Shown: positions 26,421-35,987, numbered from the stretch's first letter. The stretch is 64,000 nt of DNA from Streptomyces sp. A012304 (GCF_026008495.1 NZ_BQUN01000103.1:203039-267038), one strand, 5' to 3'. Numbers and translations are program-made. The notes: generated by a model from the letters alone, not told the origin.

Positions 26421-27182
26421 GTGGCAGCGACCACCGACGGCACTCAGCACGAAGAGCACACCGACGCGTCCCCAGCCGCGTCCCCGCCCGCGCGCCGGCG
26501 CCGCGGGGGCGGCCGGATCGCCCTGGTGATCAGTGTCTTCGGTGAACTCCTCATCACGGCCGGGCTGGTGCTCGGCCTGTTCGTCGTCTACTCCCTGTGG
26601 TGGACCAACGTCCTCGCCGACCGCGAGGCGGACCAGCAGGGTGACAAGGTCCGCGACACCTGGGCGAGGGAGGACACCGGTCCGGGCGCCCTCGACACCA
26701 AGGACGGCATCGGCTTCCTGCACGTGCCCGCCATGAAGAACGGCGAGGTCCTGGTGGAGAAGGGCACCTCGTCGAAGATCCTCAACGACGGCGTGGCCGG
26801 CTACTACACCGACCCCGTCCAGGCCACGCTCCCCACGAGCGGCAAGAACGGCAACTTCTCCCTGGCCGCCCACCGCGACGGCCACGGCGCGAAGTTCCAC
26901 AACATCGACAAGCTGAAGCAGGGCGACGCGATCGTCTTCGAGACGCGGGACAACTGGTACGTCTACAAGGTGTACTCGATCCTTCCCGAGACCTCGAAGT
27001 TCAACGTGGAGGTCCTCGGCGCCGTCCCCAAGGAGTCCGGCAAGAAGAAGGCCGGCAAGTACATCACCCTGACGACCTGCACGCCCGTCTACACCAGCCG
27101 CTACCGGTACGTGGTGTGGGGCGAGCTGGAGCGCGTGGAGAAGGTGGACGCGGACCGCACGCCGCCGAAGGAACTGCGCTGA
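26421..27182 (+). CDS. Class E sortase, SrtE2-like
   Basis: 253 residues from GTG 26421, 13 nt after the preceding sortase. A basic N-terminus and anchor (LLITAGLVLGLFVVYSLWW) are followed by FLHVPAMKNGEVLVEKG, the His block LAAHRDGHGAKF (Ala replaces the first Gly of the AGHR motif), TLTTCTPVY with Cys220 and SRYRYVVWGEL. Likely partner or paralogue of the upstream enzyme. A strong hairpin after the stop separates it from the convergent pknB. Confidence 0.92.
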   Translation: MAATTDGTQHEEHTDASPAASPPARRRRGGGRIALVISVFGELLITAGLVLGLFVVYSLWWTNVLADREADQQGDKVRDTWAREDTGPGALDTKDGIGFLHVPAMKNGEVLVEKGTSSKILNDGVAGYYTDPVQATLPTSGKNGNFSLAAHRDGHGAKFHNIDKLKQGDAIVFETRDNWYVYKVYSILPETSKFNVEVLGAVPKESGKKKAGKYITLTTCTPVYTSRYRYVVWGELERVEKVDADRTPPKELR

Positions 27183-27195
27183 CCCGTGGAACCGA

Positions 27196-27236
27196 GCAAG
27201 GGCCCTACCGGTGAACTCCGGTAGGGCCCTGCTTCG
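27196..27236. terminator. Bidirectional hairpin terminator, sortase / pknB
   Basis: Perfect 13-bp inverted repeat AGGGCCCTACCGG (27199-27211) and CCGGTAGGGCCCT (27218-27230) with loop TGAACT, between convergent genes; usable from both strands. Confidence 0.88.
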
Positions 27237-27310
27237 TCGTGCGGCGGGCGGCAGGCCCGCCCCTCACCGCGGGGGCCGACGGGCGGCAACCCGCCGGTCA
27301 CCGCGGGCGG

Positions 27311-29296
27311 CTAACCGCTGGTCCCTCCGAAGAAGATGGTTCCGCCGTTGTTGCCGCCGTTGTTCCCGCCGTTGTTGTTGACGGTGATCAGGTTGACGGT
27401 CTGCCCGCGGTTCACCGTGCTGCCGGGAGCCGGGTCGGAGGTCAGGACGACGGCGTTGTCGTCGCTGCTGCCCTGGATGTTGCCCACGTTCAGGCCCGTG
27501 TCCTGGAGCGCCTTCTTGGCGTCCTTCAGGCTCATGCCCTGGAGGTTGCCCGGGACCTGGACCTGCTGGTTCTCGGGCGCCTTGCCGATCTGGATCTGCA
27601 CCGTCGAGCCCTTGGTGATCTGCTGGCCCGCCGACGGGGTGGTCTGGATGACCTTGCCCACCTGGTTCGGGTCCTGGGTCTCGACATCGGTGCAGTTGCC
27701 GACCAGGTCGCTCTGCTCCATCTGCGCCTTGGCGTCGTCACAGGACTTGCCGAGGACGTCGGGGACGGTGGCCTTCGCCTCCGCCTTGGCGATGGTCAGG
27801 GTGATCGGGGAGCCCTTCTCCACCTCCGTGCCGAGCTCCGGGTTCTGGGCGAGGACCGTGCCCGGCTCCTCGCTGGAGACCTCTTCCTTCGTCTCGACGA
27901 CCAGCTGGTACTTGTCGCCCTCGAGCTCGGACTTCGCGTCCTCCAGGCTCTTGCCGAGGACACTGGGCACCGCCACCTTGGGCGCACCGGTCGAGACGAC
28001 GATGGTGACCGTTTCGCCCTTTTTGACGTTGGAGCCGGCCGTCGGCGTCTGGGAGCAGACGCTGTCCTTCGGCGTGTCCTCACAGGGTTTCGCCGTGGAC
28101 ACCAGCTTCAGCTCGACATTCTTGGCCATCGTCTCGGCACGGGCCTTGGTCTGCCCGACGAAGTTCGGGGCCGCGAACGGCTTGTCGCCGGTGTTTCCGC
28201 TGAAGGCCCACTTGCCGATGAGGATCGCGCCGACGAGCACCAGCACGGCCGCCACGACCAGCAGGATCGTCGACGTGTTGTTCTTCTTCTGGCGGCGCCG
28301 GTCGGGGCGGTCGTCGTAGCCGTAGCCGCCGTCGTCCGGGCTCATGGGCGGCAGCATCGTGGTGGCGCCCGCGTCGGCGCGCAGCGCCGTCGTCGGCTGG
28401 TCGTCCGGGTAGCCGCCGTAACCGACCGAGCCCATCGCCGCCGTGGCCGCGACCGGCTGGCCGTCGAGGCAGGCCTCGATGTCGGCACGCATCTCGTCGG
28501 CCGACTGGTACCGGTAGTTGGGGTCCTTGACCAGGGCCTTCAACACGATCGCGTCCATCTCGGGCGTGATCTCGGGGTCGAAGACGCTGGGCGGCTGCGG
28601 CTCCTCACGGACGTGCTGGTAGGCCACGGCCACGGGGGAGTCGCCGACGAACGGCGGGCGGACGGTCAGCAGCTCGTACAGGAGACAGCCGGTGGAGTAC
28701 AGGTCGGACCGGGCGTCGACCTGCTCGCCCTTGGCCTGCTCCGGGGACAGGTACTGGGCGGTGCCGATCACCGCGGCCGTCTGCGTCATCGTCATGCCGG
28801 CGTCACCCATGGCGCGGGCGATGCCGAAGTCCATCACCTTGACCTGGCCGTTGCGCGTCAGCATGACGTTCGCCGGCTTGATGTCGCGGTGGACGATCTG
28901 GTTGCGGTGGGCGTATTCCAGGCCCTGGAGGATGCCGATGGTCATCTCCATGGCCCGCTCCGGCAGCAGCTTGCGGCCGGAGTGCAGCAGCTCACGGAGT
29001 GTGGAGCCGTCGACGTACTCCATGACGATGTACGGGATCGAGACCCCGTCGATGTAGTCCTCGCCCGTGTCGTAGACCGCGACGATCGCGGGATGGTTGA
29101 GCGAGGCGGCCGACTGGGCCTCCCGGCGGAACCGGGCCTGGAAGGAAGGGTCGCGCGCGAGGTCGGCGCGCAGCGTCTTCACCGCCACGGTGCGTCCCAG
29201 GCGCGTGTCATGCGCGAGGTAGACCTCGGCCATGCCACCACGGCCGAGCACGTGGCTCAGCTCGTACCGGCCGCCGAGGCGACGCGGCTCTTCCAT
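27311..29296 (-). CDS. pknB: PASTA-domain Ser/Thr protein kinase PknB
   Basis: 661 residues from ATG 29296. Complete kinase domain: GRGGMAEVY (18-26), Lys40, HRDIKPANV (136-144), DFG (156-158) and the APE-like SPEQ. A transmembrane helix (about 344-366) leads to four PASTA repeats (FVGQTKARAE..., VPSVLGKSLEDAK..., VPDVLGKSCDDAK..., LQGMSLKDAK...) that bind muropeptides or wall precursors. The extreme C-terminus is a Gly/Asn-rich tail. PknB signals wall state to growth and division proteins. It is the last gene of the fhaA-fhaB-PP2C-rodA-pbpA-pknB unit; no pknA is present, in contrast to mycobacteria. Confidence 0.97.
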   Translation of the reverse strand: MEEPRRLGGRYELSHVLGRGGMAEVYLAHDTRLGRTVAVKTLRADLARDPSFQARFRREAQSAASLNHPAIVAVYDTGEDYIDGVSIPYIVMEYVDGSTLRELLHSGRKLLPERAMEMTIGILQGLEYAHRNQIVHRDIKPANVMLTRNGQVKVMDFGIARAMGDAGMTMTQTAAVIGTAQYLSPEQAKGEQVDARSDLYSTGCLLYELLTVRPPFVGDSPVAVAYQHVREEPQPPSVFDPEITPEMDAIVLKALVKDPNYRYQSADEMRADIEACLDGQPVAATAAMGSVGYGGYPDDQPTTALRADAGATTMLPPMSPDDGGYGYDDRPDRRRQKKNNTSTILLVVAAVLVLVGAILIGKWAFSGNTGDKPFAAPNFVGQTKARAETMAKNVELKLVSTAKPCEDTPKDSVCSQTPTAGSNVKKGETVTIVVSTGAPKVAVPSVLGKSLEDAKSELEGDKYQLVVETKEEVSSEEPGTVLAQNPELGTEVEKGSPITLTIAKAEAKATVPDVLGKSCDDAKAQMEQSDLVGNCTDVETQDPNQVGKVIQTTPSAGQQITKGSTVQIQIGKAPENQQVQVPGNLQGMSLKDAKKALQDTGLNVGNIQGSSDDNAVVLTSDPAPGSTVNRGQTVNLITVNNNGGNNGGNNGGTIFFGGTSG

Positions 29297-29465
29297 AGCT
29301 ACCTACCAGCCCTCTCCGTCGGTCCCGACCGGCACACGTGTGCGGTCGAAGGCTGCCGTCCGGGCATACCGTACCCGGACGGCGCGTCGTGACCTGGCCG
29401 AGCGCGTCACCCGATACAGGACCGGTATCGCAACGTGCACCGATGCGTAGGCGACGTGATCGGGG

Positions 29466-30938
29466 TCACTTCTTGCTGTTGATGACTGCCTTCATCACGT
29501 CCCTTGCGATCGGGCCGGCGAGGCCGCCACCGGAAATGTCGTCCCGGTTGGCCGCGCCGTCCTCGACGACCACGGCGACGGCCACCGGCGCGCTGCCGTC
29601 GGACAGCTTCGCGTAGGAGATGAACCAGGCGTACGGCTTCTCGCTGTTGTTCAGGCCGTGCTGGGCGGTACCGGTCTTGCCGCCGACGGTGGCGCCGGAG
29701 ACCTTGGCCTTCCCACCGGTGCCCTGCGGGTCGTTGACGACCGACTCCATCATCTTCTGGAGCTTCTGCGCGGTCTCCGAGGAGACGGCCTGGGACAGCT
29801 CCTGCGGCTCGGTCGTCTCGATGGTGTCGAGGTTCGCGGCCTTGAGCTGGTCGACCATGTACGGCTTCATCAGCTTGCCGTCGTTGGCGATGGCCGAGGC
29901 CACCATGGCCATCTGCAGCGGGGTGGCGCGGTTGGAGGCCTGCCCGATGCCGTCCATGGCGTTCTGCGGCCTGTTGTCCTCGGGGTAGATGCTCTCGGCG
30001 GCGCGGACCGGGGTGTCCAGCTCCTTGTTGTTGTAGCCGAACTTCGCCGCCTGCTCGATCATCTTCTCGTTGCCGACGGTGTCGGCCATCTTCGCGAAGA
30101 CGGTGTTGCAGGACACCATGAGCGCGTACCGCAGTGTGGCGTTCTCGCACTCACCGTGCTGGTTCTTGAGGTCGGTCCTGGTCTGCGGCAGCTGGTAGGG
30201 GTCCGGCGTCTTCGTGGCGTCGTCGATGTCCGAGACCACGCCGTTCTCCAGCGCGGCGGCCGCGGTGACGACCTTGAACGTCGAGCCCGGCGGGTAGGCC
30301 TCGCGCAGGGCCCGGTTCAGCATCGGGTTGTCGGGGTTGTTCTCCTTCTGGACGGCCTTCCAGGCGTCTTCGTCCTTGGAGGAGGTGCCCGCGAACTTCG
30401 ACGGGTCGTACGACGGGGTGGAGACCAGCGCCAGGATCTTGCCGGTGGACGGCTCGATCGCGGCGACGGCGCCCTTCTTGCTGCCCAGGCCCTTGTACGC
30501 GGCCTTCTGCGCGGCGGCGTTGAGGGTGGTGACGACGCTGCCGCCCTCCTTCTTCTTGCCCGTGATCATGTCGAGCGTGTTGCGGAAGAAGAGCCGGTCG
30601 TCGTTGCCGGTGAGGATGCCGTCCTCGAGCTTCTCCAGCTGGTTGGCGCCGAACGCCTGCGAGGAGTAGCCGGTGACCGGCGCCCACATCGGGCCGTCCG
30701 TCCAGGTGCGCTTGTACTTGTAGTCGCCGCTGGTGTTCTCCACCGAGCCGGTGATGGCCTTGCCCTCGACGATGATGTCGCCGCGCGGGGTGGCGTACCG
30801 CTCGATGTTGACGCGACGGTTCTCGTCGTCCGTGGCCAGGTCGTTGGCCTTGGCGTACTGGAGCCAGTTGTCGCGGATGAGCAGCGTGAGGATCAGGAGT
30901 CCGCAGAAGATCGCGATCCGGCGCAGGGGCTTGTTCAT
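29466..30938 (-). CDS. pbpA: Penicillin-binding protein 2 family transpeptidase PbpA
   Basis: 490 residues from ATG 30938, overlapping the rodA stop by 4 nt. Short cytoplasmic start and one membrane anchor (RIAIFCGLLILTLLI), a non-penicillin-binding module, then the transpeptidase with SxxK as STFK (about 217), SCN (about 273) and KTGTA (about 418). Class B PBP without a transglycosylase, working with the adjacent SEDS polymerase RodA. The longer antisense-free frame upstream belongs to a different reading of rodA and is not used. Confidence 0.96.
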   Translation of the reverse strand: MNKPLRRIAIFCGLLILTLLIRDNWLQYAKANDLATDDENRRVNIERYATPRGDIIVEGKAITGSVENTSGDYKYKRTWTDGPMWAPVTGYSSQAFGANQLEKLEDGILTGNDDRLFFRNTLDMITGKKKEGGSVVTTLNAAAQKAAYKGLGSKKGAVAAIEPSTGKILALVSTPSYDPSKFAGTSSKDEDAWKAVQKENNPDNPMLNRALREAYPPGSTFKVVTAAAALENGVVSDIDDATKTPDPYQLPQTRTDLKNQHGECENATLRYALMVSCNTVFAKMADTVGNEKMIEQAAKFGYNNKELDTPVRAAESIYPEDNRPQNAMDGIGQASNRATPLQMAMVASAIANDGKLMKPYMVDQLKAANLDTIETTEPQELSQAVSSETAQKLQKMMESVVNDPQGTGGKAKVSGATVGGKTGTAQHGLNNSEKPYAWFISYAKLSDGSAPVAVAVVVEDGAANRDDISGGGLAGPIARDVMKAVINSKK

Positions 30939-32374
30939 GACGGGCGGACCACCTGGGTCATCTCGGCGTCGGGGTTGGAGGCGGGGGCGGGCGCCGGCCG
31001 GCGCGCGGTGTCGCTGATTCTGATCAGGATGCCGATCAGCGCCCAGTTGGCGATCACCGAGGAACCGCCGTACGCCAGGAACGGCATCGTCATACCGGTC
31101 AGCGGGATGAGGCCCATCACACCGCCGGCCACGACGAACACCTGGAGGGCGAACGCGCCGGAGAGGCCGATGGCGAGCAGCTTGCCGAACGGGTCGCGGG
31201 CGGCGAGGGCGGTGCGCACGCCGCGCTCCACGATCAGGCCGTACAGCAGCAGCAGCGCCATGACGCCGGCCAGGCCCAGCTCCTCGCCGAAGGTGGCGAG
31301 GATGAAGTCGGAGTTGGCGGCGAAGCGGATCAGGTCGGAGTGACCCTGGCCCCAGCCGGTGCCGAGGGTGCCGCCGGAGCCGAACGCCCACAGCGCCTGC
31401 ATCGCCTGCTCGGAGTGGCCGATCTCGCCCGCGCGGGAGAGCGTGTACTCGCGCATCGGGTCGAGCCAGGCGTTGACGCGCTGCTGGATGTGCGGTTCGA
31501 AGCTGGCCACGCCGACGGCGCCGACGGCGGACATCAGCAGACCGAACACGATCCAGCTGGTCCGCTCGGTGGCGACGTACAGCATGATGACGAACATTCC
31601 GAAGAACAGCAGCGACGTACCGAGGTCGGTCTCGAAGACCAGGATCAGGATCGAGATCGCCCAGACGACGAGGATCGGGCCCAGGTCGCGGCCGCGCGGC
31701 AGGTACAGGCCCATGAAGCGGCGGCTGGCGAGGGCGAGCGCGTCCCGCTTCACCATCAGGTAGCCGGCGAAGAAGATCGCCAGGACGATCTTGGCGAACT
31801 CACCGGGCTGGATGGAGAAGCTGCCGACCTGGATCCAGATCTTGGCGCCGTAGATGTTCCGGCCGAGGCCCGGCACCAGCGGCAGCAGCAGCAGGAACAG
31901 CGCGCCGACCATGGAGATGTAGGTGTAGCGCTGAAGGACGCGGTGGTCCTTGAGGAAGATCAGCACCACGATGAAGAAGGCGATGCCCATCGCCGTGTAC
32001 ATCAGCTGGCGCGGCGCGGCCGTCCCGGCCTGCTGGATCGACTGGAGCAGCTCGGACTGGTCCAGACGCCAGATGGCGACGAGACCCAGTCCGTTCAGCA
32101 GCGTGGCCAGCGGCAGCAGCAGCGGGTCGGCGTACGGCGCGAACTTGCGGACGACGAGATGGGCGACGCCGGCCAGCAGGCCGAGTCCCAGGCCGTAGCT
32201 GAGCAGGCCGGACGGCACCTGCTCGTTGATGGCGAGGCCCACGTTGGCGTAGGCGAACACCGGGATGACGACGGCGAACACCAGGAGCGCCAGCTCGGTG
32301 TTGCGTCGGCTCGGGGTGCCGATCGACCCGATCGTGGACGTGTGGTGCGTCGGCGTGTTGGTTGTACTGCTCAT
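30935..32374 (-). CDS. FtsW/RodA/SpoVE family peptidoglycan polymerase
   Basis: 479 residues with about ten membrane segments, start ATG 32374. SEDS-family signatures: the glycine/proline-rich loop WIQVGSFSIQPGEFAKIV, then QAMQALWAFGSGGTLGTGWGQG and GLIPLTGMTMPFLAYGGSSVIANW near the C-terminus. SEDS proteins polymerise glycan strands with a partner class B PBP, here encoded by the overlapping pbpA. The C-terminus is cytoplasmic. Whether it serves elongation or sporulation septation cannot be told from sequence. Confidence 0.95.
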   Translation of the reverse strand: MSSTTNTPTHHTSTIGSIGTPSRRNTELALLVFAVVIPVFAYANVGLAINEQVPSGLLSYGLGLGLLAGVAHLVVRKFAPYADPLLLPLATLLNGLGLVAIWRLDQSELLQSIQQAGTAAPRQLMYTAMGIAFFIVVLIFLKDHRVLQRYTYISMVGALFLLLLPLVPGLGRNIYGAKIWIQVGSFSIQPGEFAKIVLAIFFAGYLMVKRDALALASRRFMGLYLPRGRDLGPILVVWAISILILVFETDLGTSLLFFGMFVIMLYVATERTSWIVFGLLMSAVGAVGVASFEPHIQQRVNAWLDPMREYTLSRAGEIGHSEQAMQALWAFGSGGTLGTGWGQGHSDLIRFAANSDFILATFGEELGLAGVMALLLLYGLIVERGVRTALAARDPFGKLLAIGLSGAFALQVFVVAGGVMGLIPLTGMTMPFLAYGGSSVIANWALIGILIRISDTARRPAPAPASNPDAEMTQVVRPS

Positions 32375-32401
32375 CGTGTGACAGGGCCTCTCACGGCTTG
32401 T

Positions 32402-33946
32402 CTACTGCTCACCGCACCGCGAGACGACCTTCTGCTCTTCCTCCGAGAGGGTCGGGCCGGGGTTGGGAGTGGCGGTCGCGGACGTGGACGGAGTCGTGGA
32501 CGGGGAGACCGACTCGCCCGTGGGGGTCGGAGTCGGCGTTGCCTTGGACGTGAGGGAGGTACGGGTGGTTCCCGTGAGGCCTCGGGCCTCACCCTGGGGC
32601 GCCTTGGCGTTCTGGCCCTCGGCGGCGCTCGCCTGGGCCTGCTTCTTGCACGCGGAGGCCTGTACGGCCAGTTCGTCGATCTTCTTGCGGGCGGAGGACA
32701 GGTCGCCCGCGGGGATCGTCGCCTCGACCTGCTTCTGCTGGTACTCGGGGAGGTACTTGAGTTCGATCTCGGGGTGGTCCTTCTCGACCTTCGACAGCGA
32801 CACCCAGGCCAGGTCCTGGCTGATGCCGCGGTACAGCGCGAGGTGCTCGCCCTTGGTGCCGACGTAGTACTGGGTCTGCGTCCAGCGCCAGCCGCCGTAC
32901 AGACCGCCGCCGATGACGGCGAGCGCGAGGACGCTGTACAGCGATCTCTTCAGCCACCTGCGGTTCTTGCGGGGCTTGACGAAGTCGTCGTCGGTGTAGT
33001 CGCCGAAGCCGCCGGTGGGGATGAAGCCGGTGACGTCGCCGGAGCCGGGCGGGCCGAACTCCCCGCCGCCGCCCGCGGCGTGCCGGCCCTGGCGGCCGAG
33101 GCCGGAGGCGCGGCCGGCCGGGGTCTGCATGATGCCGTTGTCGTGCAGCTGGTGCTGGTTCTCCGCGACGGCGCCGACCACGACGGGCGTGTCGGACAGC
33201 TGCCCGGCGAGGGTGTCACCGGTGTCCAGGTCGAGGACGTCCGCGACGATGACGGTGATGTTGTCCGGGCCGCCGCCGCGCAGCGCGAGCTGGATCAGCT
33301 CCTGCACGGTCTCCTGCGGGCCCTGGTAGCTGGCGAGGGTGTCCTCGAGCGTCTGGTGGGAGACGACGCCGGAGAGGCCGTCGGAGCAGATCAGATAGCG
33401 GTCGCCGGCCCGGACCTCGCGGATCGACAGGTCGGGCTCGACGTGCTCACCGCTGCCGAGCGCCCGCATCAGCAGCGAGCGCTGCGGGTGGGTGGTGGCC
33501 TCCTCCTCGGTGATGCGGCCCTCGTCGACGAGCCGCTGCACCCAGGTGTGGTCCTGCGTGATCTGCGTGAGCACGCCGTCCCGCAGCAGGTACGCGCGCG
33601 AGTCGCCGACGTGCACCAGGCCGAGCCGCTGGCCCGTCCACAGCAGCGCGGTCAGCGTCGTTCCCATGCCCTCGAGCTGGGGGTCCTCCTCGACCATGGC
33701 GCGCAGCTGGTCGTTGGCGCGCTGGACGGCGGCGCCGAGCGAGGTGAGGACGTCGGAGCCGGGCACGTCGTCGTCGAGCGCGACGATCGTGGAGATCGCC
33801 TCGGAGGAGGCGACCTCACCGGCGGCGGCACCGCCCATGCCGTCGGCGATGGCGAGCAGGCGCGGACCGGCGTACCCGGAGTCCTCGTTGCCCTCCCGGA
33901 TCATGCCCTTGTGCGATCCGGCGGCGAAGCGCAGTGACAGACTCAT
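32402..33946 (-). CDS. PP2C-family Ser/Thr protein phosphatase (PstP-like)
   Basis: 514 residues from ATG 33946 (GAGGTGGGC upstream; the longer frame has no family sequence). The PP2C domain (1-240) has the metal-binding motifs GMIREGNEDSG, AIADGMGG, GDSRAYLL, and RGGGPDNITVIV. A linker, one transmembrane helix (SLYSVLALAVIGGGLYGGW, about 326-344) and an outside region with a Ser/Thr/Pro tail follow. It reverses PknB phosphorylation and is coded in the same operon, the arrangement known for mycobacterial PstP. Confidence 0.95.
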   Translation of the reverse strand: MSLSLRFAAGSHKGMIREGNEDSGYAGPRLLAIADGMGGAAAGEVASSEAISTIVALDDDVPGSDVLTSLGAAVQRANDQLRAMVEEDPQLEGMGTTLTALLWTGQRLGLVHVGDSRAYLLRDGVLTQITQDHTWVQRLVDEGRITEEEATTHPQRSLLMRALGSGEHVEPDLSIREVRAGDRYLICSDGLSGVVSHQTLEDTLASYQGPQETVQELIQLALRGGGPDNITVIVADVLDLDTGDTLAGQLSDTPVVVGAVAENQHQLHDNGIMQTPAGRASGLGRQGRHAAGGGGEFGPPGSGDVTGFIPTGGFGDYTDDDFVKPRKNRRWLKRSLYSVLALAVIGGGLYGGWRWTQTQYYVGTKGEHLALYRGISQDLAWVSLSKVEKDHPEIELKYLPEYQQKQVEATIPAGDLSSARKKIDELAVQASACKKQAQASAAEGQNAKAPQGEARGLTGTTRTSLTSKATPTPTPTGESVSPSTTPSTSATATPNPGPTLSEEEQKVVSRCGEQ

Positions 33947-34086
33947 GCCCACCTCGCCCGTCGGCCCCGGGTACAGCCGGTCGTGTCGAGCCACACTGCC
34001 CACCCTCCGGTCGGGAGCGCGCCGGGGCCCTGGATGCCGGCCGCCGTGGCGTGCTCGCTCCGCTCGCGCTCACTCATGATGTAGCA

Positions 34087-34599
34087 CTACTTCCGCAGCT
34101 CGATGACGGTCTTGCCGATGCGGATCGGCGCGCCCAGCGGGATCGGTGTGGGAGTCGTCAGCCGCGTTCGGTCGAGATACGTGCCGTTGGTGGAGCCCAG
34201 GTCCTCGACGATCCACTGGCCGTCGCGGTCCGGGTAGATCCTGGCATGGCGGCTGGAGGCGTAGTCGTCGTCCAGCACGATCGTGCTGTCGTGCGCGCGG
34301 CCCAGCGTGATGGTCTGGCCCTGGAGCGCGACGGTCGTGCCGGTGAGGGTGCCCTCGGACACGACCAGCTTCGTGGGGGCGTTACGGCCCCTGCGGCCGG
34401 CGGCGGCGGGCTGCTGGCGCTGCTGCGGGGGTGCCTGGCGCTGGGCCTGCTGCGCCCGGCCGGCCTCCCGGCGCGCGCCGCGCTGGGTGACGCGCGTACC
34501 GAACAGGTCGCTCCGGATGACCTGCACGGCCACGATCACGAACAGCCACAACACGGCCAGGAAACCCAGCCGCATGACCGTGAGGGTCAGCTCTGACAT
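34087..34599 (-). CDS. fhaB: FHA domain protein FhaB
   Basis: 170 residues from ATG 34599. A single N-terminal transmembrane helix (about 5-27), an Arg/Gln/Pro linker, then a C-terminal FHA domain with ITLGRAHDSTIVLDDDYASSRHARIY and DLGSTNGTYLDRTRL, which binds phosphothreonine. In mycobacteria the equivalent protein recruits PknB substrates and the rodA/pbpA machinery. The stop lies 141 nt before the PP2C start; 10 nt separate its start from the fhaA stop. Confidence 0.95.
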   Translation of the reverse strand: MSELTLTVMRLGFLAVLWLFVIVAVQVIRSDLFGTRVTQRGARREAGRAQQAQRQAPPQQRQQPAAAGRRGRNAPTKLVVSEGTLTGTTVALQGQTITLGRAHDSTIVLDDDYASSRHARIYPDRDGQWIVEDLGSTNGTYLDRTRLTTPTPIPLGAPIRIGKTVIELRK

Positions 34600-34609
34600 T
34601 GCCCCCGCT

Positions 34610-35470
34610 TCACCCTTCGGCTTGCCTATAGATAACGGTGGTGCTGCCCACGACGATCCGCGAGCCGTCGCGGAGCGTAGCGCGGGTGGTGTGCTGCCCG
34701 TCCACCACGATGCCGTTGGTGGAACCGAGATCCTGGATCGTCGAGGGCGAACCGGTCCGGATCTCGCAGTGCCGGCGGGAGACGCCGGGGTCGTCGATCC
34801 GCACGTCGGCCTCGGTGGAGCGGCCCAGCACGAGCGTGGCGCGGGAGATCTGGTGGCGGGTGCCGTTGATCTCGATCCAGTGGCGGGTGCGCGCACCGGG
34901 CTGCGGGGCGCCGGCCAGGCCGCCGCCGGCCGCGCCGGGACGCTGTCCGGCGGGGGGCGGGTAGCCGTAGCCGCCGGGCGCGGCGCCGGGGGGCGGTGTG
35001 GAGGGCATGGGGGGAGCGCCGCCCGCGGGCGGGTAGCCGTAGCCGCCGGGGCGCTGACCGCCGGCCGGGGCGCGGTCGGGGGCCTGCTGGCTGCTGGAGG
35101 AGGCGAGCGTACGGCTGCGCACCCGGTACAGGCCGGTGTCGAGGTCGTCCGCCTTCTCCAGGTTGACCTTGATCGGCCCCATGAAGGTGTAGCGCTGCTG
35201 CTTGGCGTAGTCGCGCACCATGCCGGCGAGCTCGTCGCCGAGCTGGCCGGAGTAGGGGCTGAGGCGCTCGAAGTCCGGCGCGCTCAGCTCCACGATGAAG
35301 TCGTTGGGGACGACCGTGCGGTCACGGTTCCAGATGGTGGCGTTGTTGTCGCACTCCCGCTGGAGCGCGCCGGCGATCTCCACGGGCTGGACCTCGGACT
35401 TGAAGACCTTGGCGAAGGTGCCGTTGACCAGACCCTCGAGACGCTGCTCGAATTTCTTCAGGACTCCCAT
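34610..35470 (-). CDS. fhaA: FhaA, DUF3662 and FHA domain protein
   Basis: 286 residues, ATG 35470 with the near-perfect AGGAGGTGCCCC in front. N-terminal DUF3662 domain (1-115, MGVLKKFEQRLEGLVNGTFAKVFKSEVQPVEIAGAL...), a Gly/Pro/Tyr-rich linker, then an FHA domain (about 195-286) with LVLGRSTEADVRIDDPGVSRRHCEI and DLGSTNGIVVDG. FhaA recognises phosphorylated partners such as MviN-type flippases in mycobacteria. It is the first gene of the operon; the strong ribosome site suggests it is the main translation entry. Confidence 0.95.
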   Translation of the reverse strand: MGVLKKFEQRLEGLVNGTFAKVFKSEVQPVEIAGALQRECDNNATIWNRDRTVVPNDFIVELSAPDFERLSPYSGQLGDELAGMVRDYAKQQRYTFMGPIKVNLEKADDLDTGLYRVRSRTLASSSSQQAPDRAPAGGQRPGGYGYPPAGGAPPMPSTPPPGAAPGGYGYPPPAGQRPGAAGGGLAGAPQPGARTRHWIEINGTRHQISRATLVLGRSTEADVRIDDPGVSRRHCEIRTGSPSTIQDLGSTNGIVVDGQHTTRATLRDGSRIVVGSTTVIYRQAEG

Positions 35471-35894
35471 GGGGCACCTCCTCCGTCGTTGGCCCTGCTG
35501 TCCCGCGTCGTGCTGCCTACCTGGTACTGCTTACTGATCGTATCCACGCGCCGGTGAATCGGCTGGTTCCCCCTGTCGGCCCCGTCGACGGGTGTCGACG
35601 CCCTCATGCGCACCTGCTTCCGCACGTGACTTCTGCCCAGGATCGTAGAGGTGGCCGAGGACCAGTGTCCCGCACCTGACCGTGGACCTCGTCCGGCTTC
35701 CGGGGAGACGGCCCCCATAGGTACGAGGTTGATACGTGAACCAGTCACCGCCGAGACGCGTGAGGTTGCCGGGGCCCTCGCGGTGACCTCTGCCCCCGCA
35801 GAAGTGATGTGAACGCACCCTGGCGGGCGTGCTAATGTTCTGCGTGTCGGAAGGCGCCGGGCCGAAGAGCCCACAAGCCCAAGGACACACCCAA
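35471..35894. other. Intergenic region upstream of fhaA and tRNA-Leu
   Basis: 424 nt between the divergent fhaA operon and tRNA-Leu; it should hold the fhaA operon promoter. A TAATGT hexamer at 35833-35838 with a weak GTGAAC-like -35 18 nt upstream is a candidate promoter for the tRNA. No gene is supported. Confidence 0.45.
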
Positions 35895-35982
35895 TGCGCG
35901 GGTGGCGGAATAGGCAGACGCGCTGGATTCAGGTTCCAGTGCCCGCAAGGGCGTGGGGGTTCAACTCCCCCCTCGCGCACCA
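35895..35982 (+). tRNA. tRNA-Leu (anticodon CAG)
   Basis: 88-nt class II tRNA with the long variable arm (TGCCCGCAAGGGCGT), acceptor GCGCGGG/CTCGCGC, anticodon CAG at 35929-35931, T-arm GGGGGTTCAACTCCCCC and an encoded CCA. Confidence 0.97.
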
Positions 35983-35987
35983 GCTGG

